A stretch of 64,000 bases of DNA from an uncultured Eubacterium sp. (GCA_900545305.1 UQYD01000002.1:1-64000); one strand, 5' to 3'; positions 8,111 to 17,550 are shown, numbered from the stretch's first letter. The notes: generated from the letters alone by a model not told the origin. Numbers and translations: made by a program.

Positions 8111-8415
8111 ATATTATAGCCTTTTAAACTTCCCTTGTCAAATAATACGACAACATTTTATTTTATATTTTTTACTCCTCAACTGTATAAGATTACTCTT
8201 GTAGGTTTATATTTTTTACTTTTTTTGACTAAAATTTACAAAAAAACAGGTTTTCTATTTAATCTTTGAAAGAATAAAAAATATTTTGTATATTTTCAAT
8301 AAAATTTCTCAAATTTTACAAGAACTTTACCGTCATATTTAAGACAAATTATCTGTATTTTAAAATAATTTTCTTTGTTATTCCTTATTATACATTTATT
8401 TTTTGTTTCTATACG
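8111..8415. other. AT-rich intergenic stretch before prs
   Basis: About 300 bases with no coding frame that has a start and ribosome site. It lies between the terminator of the HIT gene and the folded leader element and should contain the prs promoter, which I could not place with confidence. Confidence 0.35.
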
Positions 8416-8416
8416 C

Positions 8417-8447
8417 AAAAAAGCCCCCAAAGTATAAACTTTGAGGA
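8417..8447 (-). terminator. Terminator after the HIT gene
   Basis: CAAAGT/ACTTTG stem with partly paired GGG/CCC flank, followed on the minus strand by GCTTTTTT. Confidence 0.75.
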
Positions 8448-8455
8448 CCTTATAA

Positions 8456-8869
8456 TTACATATTTTCTTTAATTTTATCCTTAATAGCTGTCATTTCTTC
8501 ATCACTTGGCTTAGGGAAAGAACCGAAAGTCATTGTTACATCATCGTCATTCTTTCTAGGAACAACGTGAACGTGATAGTGGTGAACAGTCTGACCGGCA
8601 GCCTCACCATTATTTTGGAGAATATTAAGTCCGTCACAGCCTGTAGCCTCTTTAACAGCCTTAGCTACTTTCTGAGCAAGGATATGAGCCTTACCTACTA
8701 ATTCAGCCGGCATTTCATAAAGATTTGCACTATGATTTTTAGGTAAAATAAGGCAATGACCTAAATTTGCAGGAGCAATATCAAGTATTACTCTAAAATC
8801 ATTATCTTCATAAATTGTGTTTGATGGAATTTCACCATTAGCTATTTTACAAAATATACAATCTGCCAT
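8456..8869 (-). CDS. HIT-family nucleotide hydrolase
   Basis: 137 residues. It has the histidine triad HYHVHVVPR (about 95-103) and an N-terminal DCIFCKI Cys pair typical of Hint/HinT-like proteins, which hydrolyse AMP-linked substrates. ATG 8869 was chosen over a TTG at 8878 because AAGGAGG lies 10 bases before it. It begins two bases after the asnB stop, so it is co-translated with asparagine synthetase, which releases AMP through an aspartyl-AMP intermediate. A functional link is possible but only inferred. Confidence 0.9.
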   Translation of the reverse strand: MADCIFCKIANGEIPSNTIYEDNDFRVILDIAPANLGHCLILPKNHSANLYEMPAELVGKAHILAQKVAKAVKEATGCDGLNILQNNGEAAGQTVHHYHVHVVPRKNDDDVTMTFGSFPKPSDEEMTAIKDKIKENM

Positions 8870-8871
8870 AA

Positions 8872-10713
8872 TTAGCAAGCCTCCTTTTCTTCATTACCGA
8901 AGAACTGATTATACCATACTAAGAACATATAAATTGTCCATACCTTACGGCTATTGTCAGCCTTGCCATTCTTGTGGTCATCAAGGTACTTAACAATTTT
9001 GTCTGTGTTGAAATACTTCTGTGCAGCTTCGCTTTGGAAAGCTGTTTTAACTATATTGTAATACTTTTCATCTTTAAGCCAAACTCTTGTTGGAACAGGG
9101 AAACCAAGTTTTTTCTTGCTTGCAACTTCTTCTGGTAAGTAGTCCTTTGCAGCCATTCTGAAAGCATACTTTGTAGCTTCTCTGTTTACTCTGTAATCAG
9201 GCTGAACGTGTCTTGCAACTTCAAATACTTCCTTATCAAGGAAAGGTACTCTAACTTCAAGAGAGTTTGCCATAGACATTTTATCTGCCTTTAAAAGAAT
9301 ATCACCAACCATCCAAAGGTTAAGGTCAATAAACTGCATTCTTGTTACATCGTCCTGACCCTTTGTAAAGTCATAATATGGCTTTGTAATTTCCTTATGA
9401 TTGTATTTACCTGTAGGGTTCTTTAAAATACGTTCTCTTTCCTTTTCTGAGAACATTTTAGCATTACCAATAAATCTATCCTCTAAGTCCATAGATGCTC
9501 TGATTAAGTAGTTTTTACCCTTAAATCTGAAAGGAAGTGCTTTCATTATAGCAGCAATACCCTTTCTCAAAGGCTTTGGAATAAGCTTTGTAATCTGTAA
9601 ATCCATAGGTTCTCTGTAAATATTGTAGCCACCAAAGAACTCGTCTGCACCTTCACCGGAAAGAGCAACCTTAACGTGCTTAGATGCTAACTTACTTACA
9701 AAGTAAAGAGCAACAGCTGAAGGGTCAGCTAAAGGCTCGTCCATATGATACTGAATTTTACCTAAGCTATCCCAGTATTCATCAGTAGAAATAATCTTAG
9801 AATAATTGTCAATACCAACTTTTTCAGAAAGCTTTTCAGCATAACCTATTTCATTGTACTTTTCATAGTCAAAACCTACTGTAAATGTCTTGTCTCCCTT
9901 AAATGTAGCAGCTACAAAACTTGAGTCTACACCACTTGAAAGAAAAGAACCAACCTCTACATCACTAATCTTGTGAGTTTTAACACTGTCAAGCATTACA
10001 TCTTCAATTTTCTTAATTGTATCCTGTAATCCTGCCTTTTCCGGTTCAAATTTAGGCTGGAAGTATCTCTTAACGTCAATCTTGCCATCTTTGTAAACTA
10101 AATAGTGACCAGGCTTTAACTTGTAAACACCCTTGAAGAATGTTTCGTCTAACACTGAATACTGGAAAGTTAAATAGTTTTCAAGAGCAACAGTGTTTAC
10201 TTCTTTCTTGAAATCAGGGAAAGCAAGGAAACTCTTAATTTCTGAACCAAAAAGTAAATGGTTGTTGAACACACCATAGTAGAAAGGCTTGATACCAAAG
10301 AAATCTCTGGCAGCAAATAACTTCTTGTTCTTCATATCATAAATAGCAAAGGCAAACATACCTCTTAAATCATTGAGCATTTCTTCGCCTTTTTCTTCGT
10401 ATAAATGAATAAGAACTTCTGTATCAGCGTGACTTTTGAAAACGTGACCTTTTTCAATAAGCATTTCTTTAATAGGCTGATAGTTGTAAATCTCCCCATT
10501 AAAACAAATAACAATAGAACCGTCTTCATTGTACATAGGCTGTGAACCGTCTTCAAGACCAATGATACTAAGTCTTCTGAAGCCCATTGTTACATCTTCA
10601 TCACTATGAGTACCAGCACTGTCAGGTCCTCTGTGTATGATTTTGTTCATCATACCTATAATGACGTTTTCTCTGTCAGCTATATCTCCTGTGAAACCAC
10701 AAAAACCACACAT
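8872..10713 (-). CDS. asnB: Asparagine synthase (glutamine-hydrolysing)
   Basis: 613 residues. The N-terminal class II glutaminase domain (about 2-190) begins MCGFCGF with the catalytic Cys2. The synthetase domain carries the PP-loop LSSGVDSSFVA (about 260) and SGEGADEFFGGY. It converts aspartate, glutamine and ATP to asparagine. Full length, with GGAGGA before the ATG. First gene of a two-gene operon with the HIT protein, from a good promoter at 10769-10797. Confidence 0.95.
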   Translation of the reverse strand: MCGFCGFTGDIADRENVIIGMMNKIIHRGPDSAGTHSDEDVTMGFRRLSIIGLEDGSQPMYNEDGSIVICFNGEIYNYQPIKEMLIEKGHVFKSHADTEVLIHLYEEKGEEMLNDLRGMFAFAIYDMKNKKLFAARDFFGIKPFYYGVFNNHLLFGSEIKSFLAFPDFKKEVNTVALENYLTFQYSVLDETFFKGVYKLKPGHYLVYKDGKIDVKRYFQPKFEPEKAGLQDTIKKIEDVMLDSVKTHKISDVEVGSFLSSGVDSSFVAATFKGDKTFTVGFDYEKYNEIGYAEKLSEKVGIDNYSKIISTDEYWDSLGKIQYHMDEPLADPSAVALYFVSKLASKHVKVALSGEGADEFFGGYNIYREPMDLQITKLIPKPLRKGIAAIMKALPFRFKGKNYLIRASMDLEDRFIGNAKMFSEKERERILKNPTGKYNHKEITKPYYDFTKGQDDVTRMQFIDLNLWMVGDILLKADKMSMANSLEVRVPFLDKEVFEVARHVQPDYRVNREATKYAFRMAAKDYLPEEVASKKKLGFPVPTRVWLKDEKYYNIVKTAFQSEAAQKYFNTDKIVKYLDDHKNGKADNSRKVWTIYMFLVWYNQFFGNEEKEAC

Positions 10714-10768
10714 AAACTAAATTCCTCCGAACGTAATGTCAAACATAAAAAATTATCATATTAGGCTA

Positions 10769-10797
10769 ATTATACCCCAAAAGCCTACTTTTTTCAA
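10769..10797 (-). promoter_or_regulatory. asnB promoter
   Basis: TTGAAA (10797-10792), 17-base spacer and TATAAT (10774-10769) on the minus strand, about 55 bases before the asnB start. No T-box or other leader structure fits in that space. Confidence 0.7.
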
Positions 10798-10818
10798 TAT
10801 ATATTTTAAGTTTAGGTT

Positions 10819-10881
10819 AAGCCTTTTTAAAGGCTTATAGAGTCAAGGGGCAACGCCCTTGTAGGTGTGGACAAAGTCCAC
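10819..10881. repeat. Cluster of three short hairpins
   Basis: Three perfect or near-perfect inverted repeats stand side by side: AAGCCTTT/AAAGGCTT (10819-10836), CAAGGG/CCCTTG (10844-10861) and GTGGAC-AAA-GTCCAC (10867-10881). None has a U-run. They lie between the rlmH terminator and the asnB promoter. The GC content is above the flanks. This looks like a dispersed palindromic repeat, as many clostridial genomes carry. Confidence 0.5.
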
Positions 10882-10965
10882 TAATTTTATTTTATTATTT
10901 CCTAGTGTCAAGTCATCGGATTTATCTTTCAATGCAATATAAAAAATATTATATAAAATTCCACC

Positions 10966-11002
10966 AAAAAAGCCGAAAGTACGCCCGTATACTTTCGACT
11001 TT
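10966..11002 (-). terminator. Terminator after rlmH
   Basis: CGAAAGTA pairs with TACTTTCG, with further AAAG/CTTT pairing, and TTTTTT follows on the minus strand. Confidence 0.85.
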
Positions 11003-11008
11003 AAGTTA

Positions 11009-11485
11009 TTACTTATGATAAGGCTCATTTTTGATTATTCTATTAGCCCTATAAATCTGCTCCAAGAGTATTACTCTCATAAGCTGATGAGGGAAAGTCA
11101 TAGCAGAAAAACTAAGTTTATAATCTGCTCTGTTTAACACCTCATCGCTAAGCCCAAGAGAACCACCTATTACAAAAGTAATATGGCTTACACCTTTTAA
11201 AGTGGTCTGAGTAATAAAATCAGCTAAGCCCTCACTTGTAAGAGATTTTCCGTTTATAGCAAGTGCCACAACATAGCTATCTTTAAAGACTTTCATAAGC
11301 CTTTGACCCTCTATATTTTTTACCTGTTCCATTTGAGCAGGACTCATATTTTCAGGAGCTTTTTCATCGGGAACTTCTGCAATATTGAGAGTAACATAAC
11401 GACTAAGGCGTTTTGAGTATTCTTCAATAGCATTTACAAAATATTTTTCTTTTATTTTTCCGACGCACGCAATAGTAATTTTCAT
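11009..11485 (-). CDS. rlmH: 23S rRNA pseudouridine-1915 N3-methyltransferase
   Basis: 158 residues, the usual RlmH length. It is a small SPOUT (knotted) methyltransferase with the SAM-binding FVIGGSLGLSDEV (about 104-116) and the C-terminal HQLMRVILLEQIYRANRI followed by YHK, which is diagnostic. It methylates helix 69 of 23S rRNA on assembled ribosomes. Placement after a WalJ-like gene is common in Firmicutes (walJ-htrA-rlmH region). Confidence 0.95.
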   Translation of the reverse strand: MKITIACVGKIKEKYFVNAIEEYSKRLSRYVTLNIAEVPDEKAPENMSPAQMEQVKNIEGQRLMKVFKDSYVVALAINGKSLTSEGLADFITQTTLKGVSHITFVIGGSLGLSDEVLNRADYKLSFSAMTFPHQLMRVILLEQIYRANRIIKNEPYHK

Positions 11486-11510
11486 ATATTCAGTATTTCC
11501 TCAAAAATTT

Positions 11511-11538
11511 AATGCGAGAAACTATAATTTCTCGCATT
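11511..11538 (-). terminator. Hairpin between walJ-like gene and rlmH
   Basis: AATGCGAGAAA pairs perfectly with TTTCTCGCATT; on the minus strand AAATTTTT follows. It probably ends or attenuates murA-walJ transcription before rlmH. Confidence 0.65.
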
Positions 11539-11546
11539 TACGTTAT

Positions 11547-12344
11547 CTACACAAGCTCAATTCTTCTTTTTACTCCCTCCGGAGGAGCAACCCACATATT
11601 AAAATCTCCACCAATAACTGCCCCATTATCGGTAAGAATTTTACTAACTGTGTCATAGGCAAGGCGAGGAGTGTTATTCTCCTTGCTTAAATGTCCTAAG
11701 AACACGTATTTAACTGAGCTATCAATAACGGTATCTAAAAGTCTGCCGGCATTTACATTGCTTAAATGCCCAAAGTCAGACAAAATTCTACTTTTTAGAC
11801 TCTGTGGGTAACCACCATACTGGAGCATTTCTACATCGTGATTTGCCTCTAAAAGTACAAGAGAAGAACCCTTTACATTTTCCAAGACAGTATCTGAAAT
11901 ATGCCCAATATCTGTGGCAATAGTAATTTTAGTATTATTAACCCCAACAGTATAGCCTACCGGCTGTGCTGCATCGTGGGGTATTTCAAAAGGCTTTATT
12001 GTAAGGTCGTTAAAGGCACAGTATTCCTCAGCATATATATCCTTCATAAGATTAGGTCTAATCTGTCCTACAGAAGAAGGCATATTGCCCCAAGTACCTT
12101 CTGTAGCAAAAATAGGAATATTATATCTACGAGAAAGAACTCCTATACCCTTAACGTGGTCGCTATGCTCATGGGTAACGAATATCCCATCAATATCGTT
12201 TCCTGTAAGTCCAAGGGAAGAAAGTCCTTCTTCAACCTTTTTGCCACTTAAACCAGCATCAATAAGTATATTTGTATTTTCTGTACCAACATACACACAA
12301 TTACCACTACTAGAACTGGCAATGGTGGCAAAGCGTAAACTCAT
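11547..12344 (-). CDS. walJ: Metallo-beta-lactamase-fold hydrolase, WalJ/YycJ-like
   Basis: 265 residues with the zinc motif THEHSDHVKG (about 56-65) and further metal-binding His/Asp residues (IPHDA, ATDIGH, LLEANHD, LGHLSKEN). The family is the YycJ/WalJ branch, a presumed nuclease linked to cell-wall and replication control. In bacilli walJ sits in the walRK-yycHI-walJ operon. Here the YycH/YycI genes lie about 4 kb upstream and no walRK is in the window. The ATG overlaps the murA stop by one base (TAATG), so it is coupled to murA. Confidence 0.8.
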   Translation of the reverse strand: MSLRFATIASSSSGNCVYVGTENTNILIDAGLSGKKVEEGLSSLGLTGNDIDGIFVTHEHSDHVKGIGVLSRRYNIPIFATEGTWGNMPSSVGQIRPNLMKDIYAEEYCAFNDLTIKPFEIPHDAAQPVGYTVGVNNTKITIATDIGHISDTVLENVKGSSLVLLEANHDVEMLQYGGYPQSLKSRILSDFGHLSNVNAGRLLDTVIDSSVKYVFLGHLSKENNTPRLAYDTVSKILTDNGAVIGGDFNMWVAPPEGVKRRIELV

Positions 12345-13612
12345 TAGTCAACTACCCTTTCAATATCTGCACCTAATGCTCTAAGTTTATACTCAATCTG
12401 TTCGTAACCTCTGTCGATAAAACGGATATTGCCAATTCTTGTTTCGCCTTCAGCTGCAAGCCCGGCAATAACCATCGCTGCGCCAGCTCTAAGGTCAGTA
12501 GCAAGAACATCTGCACCCTTTAAAGTGTCAACTCCGTCAATAGTAGCAATTCTACCGTCAGCATTAATTTCCATATTACAGCCAAACTTTTTAAGCTGTT
12601 CTACATACTGAAATCTATTTTCCCAAACAGTTTCAACTAAAGTGCTTGTACCCTTTGCCTTGCAAAGTACAGCAGCCATCTGTGGCTGTAAATCAGTTGG
12701 GAAACCTGGGTAAACATTTGTCTTAACATTTGTAGCAACAAGATTGCCTGAAGAAGTAACTTCAATATAATCGTCGCCTTCTTCAATCTGACAGCCCATT
12801 TCCTTAAGCTTAGCAGAAAGAGAGTCCATATGCTTAGGTATAATATTGTCTACCTTAACCTTGCCACCGGCAATAGCAGCAGCAATCATATATGTACCTG
12901 CTTCAATCTGGTCCGGAATAATCATATATTCAGCACCATGAAGGTCTGGAGTACCAGTAATTCTAATTACATCAGTACCTGCACCCTTTACATTACAGCC
13001 AATCATATTAAGGAAGTTGGCAGTATCTACAATGTGAGGTTCTTTAGCAGCATTTTCAATAGTTGTAACACCTTCTGCCTTAGTAGCAGCAATCATAATA
13101 TTGATTGTTGCACCAACAGATGCTGTATCTAAGAAAATGTTAGTACCTACAAGCTTATCAGCCTTAATACGAACAATACCATTTTCAAAATCTTCTTCAA
13201 CCTCTGCACCTAAGGCTCTAAAGCCCTTTAAGTGAAGGTTAATAGGTCTTGAGCCGAAGTTACAGCCACCTGGCAAAGCAACATCTGCTCTCTTAAAACG
13301 GGCAAGCAAAGCACCCATTAAATAATAAGAGGCTCTGATTTTACGCACAGAATCAAAGGTAGCCTCATAGCTATTTACATTAGTGGAATCCACCATAAGA
13401 GTACCCTCGTCAATAAGCTCGCAAACTGCACCAAGCTTTGTAAGAGTATCCTCCAGTGCCCTTACGTCCTCAATACGTGGCAGATTGTCTATAACACAAA
13501 CGCCCTCGGCAAGAATAGCAGCCGGAATAATAGCAACTACAGCATTTTTTGCCCCACTTATAGTTACCGCACCGTTAAGCTGATGTCCGCCTCTGACAAC
13601 TAAACGTTCCAT
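12344..13612 (-). CDS. murA: UDP-N-acetylglucosamine 1-carboxyvinyltransferase
   Basis: 422 residues, the normal MurA length. It performs the first committed step of peptidoglycan synthesis: enolpyruvyl transfer from PEP to UDP-GlcNAc. The catalytic Cys lies in ALPGGCNFGSRPINLHL (about residue 113-118), so this form should be sensitive to fosfomycin. ATG 13612 starts MERLVVRGG; a GTG five codons upstream has no ribosome site. Coupled downstream to the WalJ-like gene. Confidence 0.95.
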   Translation of the reverse strand: MERLVVRGGHQLNGAVTISGAKNAVVAIIPAAILAEGVCVIDNLPRIEDVRALEDTLTKLGAVCELIDEGTLMVDSTNVNSYEATFDSVRKIRASYYLMGALLARFKRADVALPGGCNFGSRPINLHLKGFRALGAEVEEDFENGIVRIKADKLVGTNIFLDTASVGATINIMIAATKAEGVTTIENAAKEPHIVDTANFLNMIGCNVKGAGTDVIRITGTPDLHGAEYMIIPDQIEAGTYMIAAAIAGGKVKVDNIIPKHMDSLSAKLKEMGCQIEEGDDYIEVTSSGNLVATNVKTNVYPGFPTDLQPQMAAVLCKAKGTSTLVETVWENRFQYVEQLKKFGCNMEINADGRIATIDGVDTLKGADVLATDLRAGAAMVIAGLAAEGETRIGNIRFIDRGYEQIEYKLRALGADIERVVD

Positions 13613-13667
13613 TACTTTAGTACACACCTCTCTAGGTTAATTAAAAAAACTCAAATTCATCAATGAT

Positions 13668-13695
13668 ATTATAACACTAAAAATTAATTTTTCAA
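13668..13695 (-). promoter_or_regulatory. murA promoter
   Basis: TTGAAA (13695-13690), 16-base spacer and TATAAT (13673-13668) on the minus strand, about 55 bases before the murA start. The remaining 13696-13940 is AT-rich, with no gene or clear terminator seen. Confidence 0.65.
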
Positions 13696-13940
13696 ATAAA
13701 AATAACGCTTTAGGTTACAATATCCAAAAATTTACAACAACATCAGTAATTATAAATTTTTCTAACACCACTTTTGTCTACAAAAACAGCCTAATTTACT
13801 GATATTAACACATACTTTAAATAGTATGTCAAATTTTAATACACAATAAGTTATGATACCATTTACAGACTTTATTGTCAAGTATATAGGCTAATTTTCA
13901 GCATATATGACAAAACAACTACTTATATACAAAATCTTTT

Positions 13941-15215
13941 TTATTCCACAGTTACCTTACTGTTCATATCAAAATAGCCCACTGTATTTTTGCTTGACAC
14001 AATTTGTAAATTAACCATTTCGTAAAGTCTATGGTAAACTACAAATTCTCCATTTTCATATCCTGTACAGCCAAAGCTAATAAGGTAATTTCCTCCGGCA
14101 AGATTAAGTTTCTGTTTAAATTCCACTACCTTTATGTCGCCTTCATTACAAATGCCAGTATTAACACTTTCGTACATTGTGTTTGTTCCGCAAACCTCTG
14201 TGCCTTGTAAATTAACTATTGTAATAGCAAAAATAGGGTCTTCAACCTGTCTGTTAAACTTAACCTTCATTTTTATGATACATTCGTATCCCTTTAATAT
14301 CTGGTTTGTAGGATTTTCTAAATCATCTGCTAAAAGAAAATCTATTATTTCAGCTCCACCATTGCCATAGCTATTTATTTTAGGATTGGTAATGATTTGA
14401 TTTTTCCATAAATCCTCTGTATTTTCATCTTTATTGCTATCACTATTTTTAGTCTTTTCTTTTTTAACAGTTGCCTTGTTCTGATTTACAAGAACCTTCT
14501 TGTAAAGGTCAATCATTTCTGTAGGCTCGCCTTCAGCAAGTTTTTCACCTTTATCAAGTATAATAGCTCTATCACAATACTTAGCAACTGTTCCCAAAGA
14601 ATGAGTAACTAATAAAATTGTCTTACCGGCTTTTTTAAAGTCCTCAAACTTTTTATAACACTTAGCCTGAAAGAAAACGTCACCTACACTTAATGCTTCA
14701 TCAACAATAAGAATTTCTGGGTCAATATTTATAGCAACAGCAAAGGCAAGTCGTACAAACATACCACTACTATAAGTCTTAACCGGCTGATGCACAAAGT
14801 CTCCAATATCTGCAAAATCTAAAATATCTTCCATTCTGCGTTCTATTTCAGCCCTTGAAAAGCCCATAAGCGTACCATTCATATATATGTTTTCAATACC
14901 TGTATACTCAGGATTGAAGCCTGCACCTAATTCCAAAAGGGCAGAAATTTTACCGTTTATTTCTACATTGCCACCAGTCGGATTTAATACTCCAGTTATA
15001 ATTTTAAGTATAGTTGATTTACCTGCACCATTTGTACCTAAAAGACCTACACACTCTCCTTCTTTAACATCAAAACTAATGTTTTTAAGAGCATAATAAT
15101 CTTTATGATAACTTTTTTTAGTAATGCTCAAACTTTCCTTTAATCTATCAACAGGCTTAGAATACAAGGCATAAACCTTTGTTACGTCATTAACTTTTAT
15201 TGCATATTTATCCAT
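13941..15215 (-). CDS. Polysaccharide/teichoic acid ABC exporter ATPase with C-terminal sugar-binding domain (Wzt/TagH type)
   Basis: 424 residues. The ATPase (about 1-245) has Walker A GTNGAGKST, the family-typical signature YSSGMFVRLAFAVA and Walker B ILIVDEAL. After a charged Lys/Asn-rich linker (about 245-275), residues about 280-420 form a beta-rich Wzt_C-like domain, which in O-antigen exporters binds the glycan terminus. With the permease gene 12 bases upstream it forms an ABC-2 exporter for a lipid-linked surface polymer. Polymer identity is unknown, and no glycosyltransferases lie nearby. Confidence 0.85.
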   Translation of the reverse strand: MDKYAIKVNDVTKVYALYSKPVDRLKESLSITKKSYHKDYYALKNISFDVKEGECVGLLGTNGAGKSTILKIITGVLNPTGGNVEINGKISALLELGAGFNPEYTGIENIYMNGTLMGFSRAEIERRMEDILDFADIGDFVHQPVKTYSSGMFVRLAFAVAINIDPEILIVDEALSVGDVFFQAKCYKKFEDFKKAGKTILLVTHSLGTVAKYCDRAIILDKGEKLAEGEPTEMIDLYKKVLVNQNKATVKKEKTKNSDSNKDENTEDLWKNQIITNPKINSYGNGGAEIIDFLLADDLENPTNQILKGYECIIKMKVKFNRQVEDPIFAITIVNLQGTEVCGTNTMYESVNTGICNEGDIKVVEFKQKLNLAGGNYLISFGCTGYENGEFVVYHRLYEMVNLQIVSSKNTVGYFDMNSKVTVE

Positions 15216-15227
15216 AATACACCTCGT

Positions 15228-16616
15228 TTAAAGCACATCTGCAAAGTGTGGCTTTAATTTTCTGTAAATTACTGCACCTACAATAAGAAGTAAAATAGTT
15301 ACTATCCAGAAATACATTGTCTGCTTTATATTGTTATAGAACCAAACATGATAAATCATACTATCACGATAACCCTGTACAATGTAGTACATAGGGTTAA
15401 ATTTAAAGTATTTAATAAGCCACTTTAAGTTTACAGGAAGATTATCTATAGACCACATTATTGGTGTGAGCCACATACCGAACTGAAGAATAATATTCAT
15501 AACCTGCCCTAAATCCTTAAAGAATACAATAAGGGGAGCTGTAATAAAACTTAAAGCCGTAACCAATACCACCATACAGAATGAATAATATATAATCTGA
15601 ATAGCATATATTGTAGGGAGTTCTTTATAACAGCCATAGAAGAAGAACATAAATATTACAAAGAATATATGAACAAAAAATGCTGATATAATCTTAATTA
15701 CCGGCAAAATATTTACTTTAAATTTCACTTTTTTAACAAGGTAGCTATAGTCCATAAAAGCATATGTTGCTGAATTCCAGCCATCCTGGAAAAAGAACCA
15801 AGGAATAAGACCTGTTGCAAACCAAAGTATATACTTAACATTACCTACATCAGCATTTCTAAAGCCTATCTGGAAAACAAACCAAAATACTATAATCGTA
15901 CAAACCGGCTGTATAAATGCCCATATTATACCAAAATATGAACCGGCATACTTTGTTTTAAAGTCATTTTTTGCAAGAGACATTATAAGCTTTCTATTGC
16001 TTAATAAATCATTCGCTATTGCAACAATACTCTTTAACTTTATAAAACGACTAAAGAGAACCATACCTATCAAAGCACATAAAATTGACCAAAGCTGATT
16101 ATGTTCTTTATAAGGCTGAACCTGTACATCTTCTATTATCAAATATGGGTCATTTCCCATATTTCTGATTACTATTTCATCATCTGAACAGCTGACAATT
16201 TCCACCTGATTAAAATACATTTTGCTTATCTGCTCAGGTGTGTATGTCACCATACCACTATAGTTTCTGTAAACAATGGATTTAATAGCTATTTCTGCTC
16301 CTACTTTACTACCAAAGTCCACTCTCAACAGGTTTATGTCCGGTGGAAGGTCCACATCACCATTATTATTAAAATTCTTTCCGTCACCTACTGGAATAGT
16401 TTCCATTCTGTCAGCACTATAATCGTTCTGACCATTTTGCATATAATATATTTCTACTGGGTCTGTTCCCATATCTTCTGCAAAAAAGTTTACTGTCACA
16501 TCATTATTTTTATAAAATGAAGTGAAAAAGTTCATAAACATAAGATAGAATAAAACAGCAATTAAAAAATATACTACAATTTTAACAAAATAAAATAATT
16601 TACCTTTTACGTTCAT
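15228..16616 (-). CDS. ABC-2 polysaccharide exporter permease with N-terminal extracytoplasmic domain (Wzm/TagG type)
   Basis: 462 residues, well above the 260-270 usual for Wzm/TagG. The extra N-terminal 200 residues hold a membrane helix (about 12-35), a roughly 140-residue extracytoplasmic beta-rich region and a second helix (about 180-197). The classical six-helix ABC-2 permease follows (about 215-460, with KNDFKTKYAGSYFGIIWAFIQP). ATG 16616 follows GAAAGG by 8 bases; an upstream TTG is less likely. Partner of the ATPase just downstream. The added domain may guide the exported glycan. Confidence 0.85.
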   Translation of the reverse strand: MNVKGKLFYFVKIVVYFLIAVLFYLMFMNFFTSFYKNNDVTVNFFAEDMGTDPVEIYYMQNGQNDYSADRMETIPVGDGKNFNNNGDVDLPPDINLLRVDFGSKVGAEIAIKSIVYRNYSGMVTYTPEQISKMYFNQVEIVSCSDDEIVIRNMGNDPYLIIEDVQVQPYKEHNQLWSILCALIGMVLFSRFIKLKSIVAIANDLLSNRKLIMSLAKNDFKTKYAGSYFGIIWAFIQPVCTIIVFWFVFQIGFRNADVGNVKYILWFATGLIPWFFFQDGWNSATYAFMDYSYLVKKVKFKVNILPVIKIISAFFVHIFFVIFMFFFYGCYKELPTIYAIQIIYYSFCMVVLVTALSFITAPLIVFFKDLGQVMNIILQFGMWLTPIMWSIDNLPVNLKWLIKYFKFNPMYYIVQGYRDSMIYHVWFYNNIKQTMYFWIVTILLLIVGAVIYRKLKPHFADVL

Positions 16617-16680
16617 AGACAAAACCTTTCAGCTTAAAACTGTATCCTTTCATATTTCTTACTTTTACGCATACTTCTTA

Positions 16681-16709
16681 ATAGTATCACAATTACACAC
16701 CATCGTCAA
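16681..16709 (-). promoter_or_regulatory. Promoter of the exporter operon
   Basis: TTGACG (16709-16704), 17-base spacer and TACTAT (16686-16681) on the minus strand, overlapping the space just after the YycI-like gene. The exporter pair can thus be transcribed apart from yycHI. Confidence 0.6.
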
Positions 16710-16714
16710 CAAAC

Positions 16715-17542
16715 TTAGTCCACCCTGCCTGTACGGGCATTTACGAAATATGTGTTTCCGTCTGCTACAATTTTATAATAAGGCAAAATAGAGTCGTCAT
16801 CAGCCAAAATGTCCTTATCATAATATCCTAAAGACACGTCTTGTATAATGCTTTTGCCAGATTTTCTATTGTCCTTAATAGGATTAATAACTGCAAAAAC
16901 AGCCTCATCAGACGCCAAAATGTCTTTTTTACTACCATTTTGCTTTACAACTGTTCTATAGCTAAAGTTAATCTCCTGTGACCCGTCTTTATTGAAACCA
17001 ACTGTAAAGTAGTTATTAAAAAAGCCGTAGCCATTTACTTTTTCATAGTAGCAAAGTTTTATACCATCTTTAGTAGCATAGGAACAAGCATAATCGTATT
17101 TACCAAAAAGAGAATTAATATTTGAAACATACTCATTGGCAACACTCTTAGCTGTTTCCATATCCGTAATAGGCTTATCTGATTTTTTAACATATTCTAC
17201 ATCTGACTTGTCTATAGTCAAAACATCTTCATTATAGGCAAATATTATTTTGTTTTTGTCATCTGTTCTCATTACCTTAGAACTATCGGTAAAAAACAAA
17301 TCTCTTAATTTAAGAGGGTCAAAAGTAAAACTTTCGGTAGCTATATAAGCCATAGGAGAATATTTTGCAGGCAAATCACAGCCTAATGTAATATTGTCTT
17401 TTCCGAGTAGAGCCACTATACCATTTTGTCTGCTCTGCCCAACTGTAACATCAATTTTCTTATACATATTCAAGCCAAAAAGTACGGCATTTACAAAAAA
17501 GAGAAACACTATAGTATAATTAACAGCCTTTTTCCACTCCAT
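16715..17542 (-). CDS. yycI: YycI-like regulatory membrane protein
   Basis: 275 residues from the ATG at 17542 (GGTAGGTG just upstream). One N-terminal membrane helix (about 9-27) anchors an extracytoplasmic region of beta-strand repeats, ending with a YycI-like phrase (LPYYKIVADGNTYFVNARTG). In bacilli YycI pairs with YycH to modulate the essential sensor WalK. It starts nine bases after a YycH-like gene, the canonical order. WalRK itself is not in the window. Assignment is by length, topology, order and motif style, as these proteins diverge fast. Confidence 0.65.
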   Translation of the reverse strand: MEWKKAVNYTIVFLFFVNAVLFGLNMYKKIDVTVGQSRQNGIVALLGKDNITLGCDLPAKYSPMAYIATESFTFDPLKLRDLFFTDSSKVMRTDDKNKIIFAYNEDVLTIDKSDVEYVKKSDKPITDMETAKSVANEYVSNINSLFGKYDYACSYATKDGIKLCYYEKVNGYGFFNNYFTVGFNKDGSQEINFSYRTVVKQNGSKKDILASDEAVFAVINPIKDNRKSGKSIIQDVSLGYYDKDILADDDSILPYYKIVADGNTYFVNARTGRVD

Positions 17543-17550
17543 TTTAACAC

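Noticed and set aside
10714..10768. T-box leader before asnB
   Set aside because: Only about 55 bases lie between promoter and start, with no T-box sequence or antiterminator.
10843..11028. 61-codon minus-strand frame after rlmH
   Set aside because: It runs through the rlmH terminator and the triple hairpin and has no family match or independent ribosome site.
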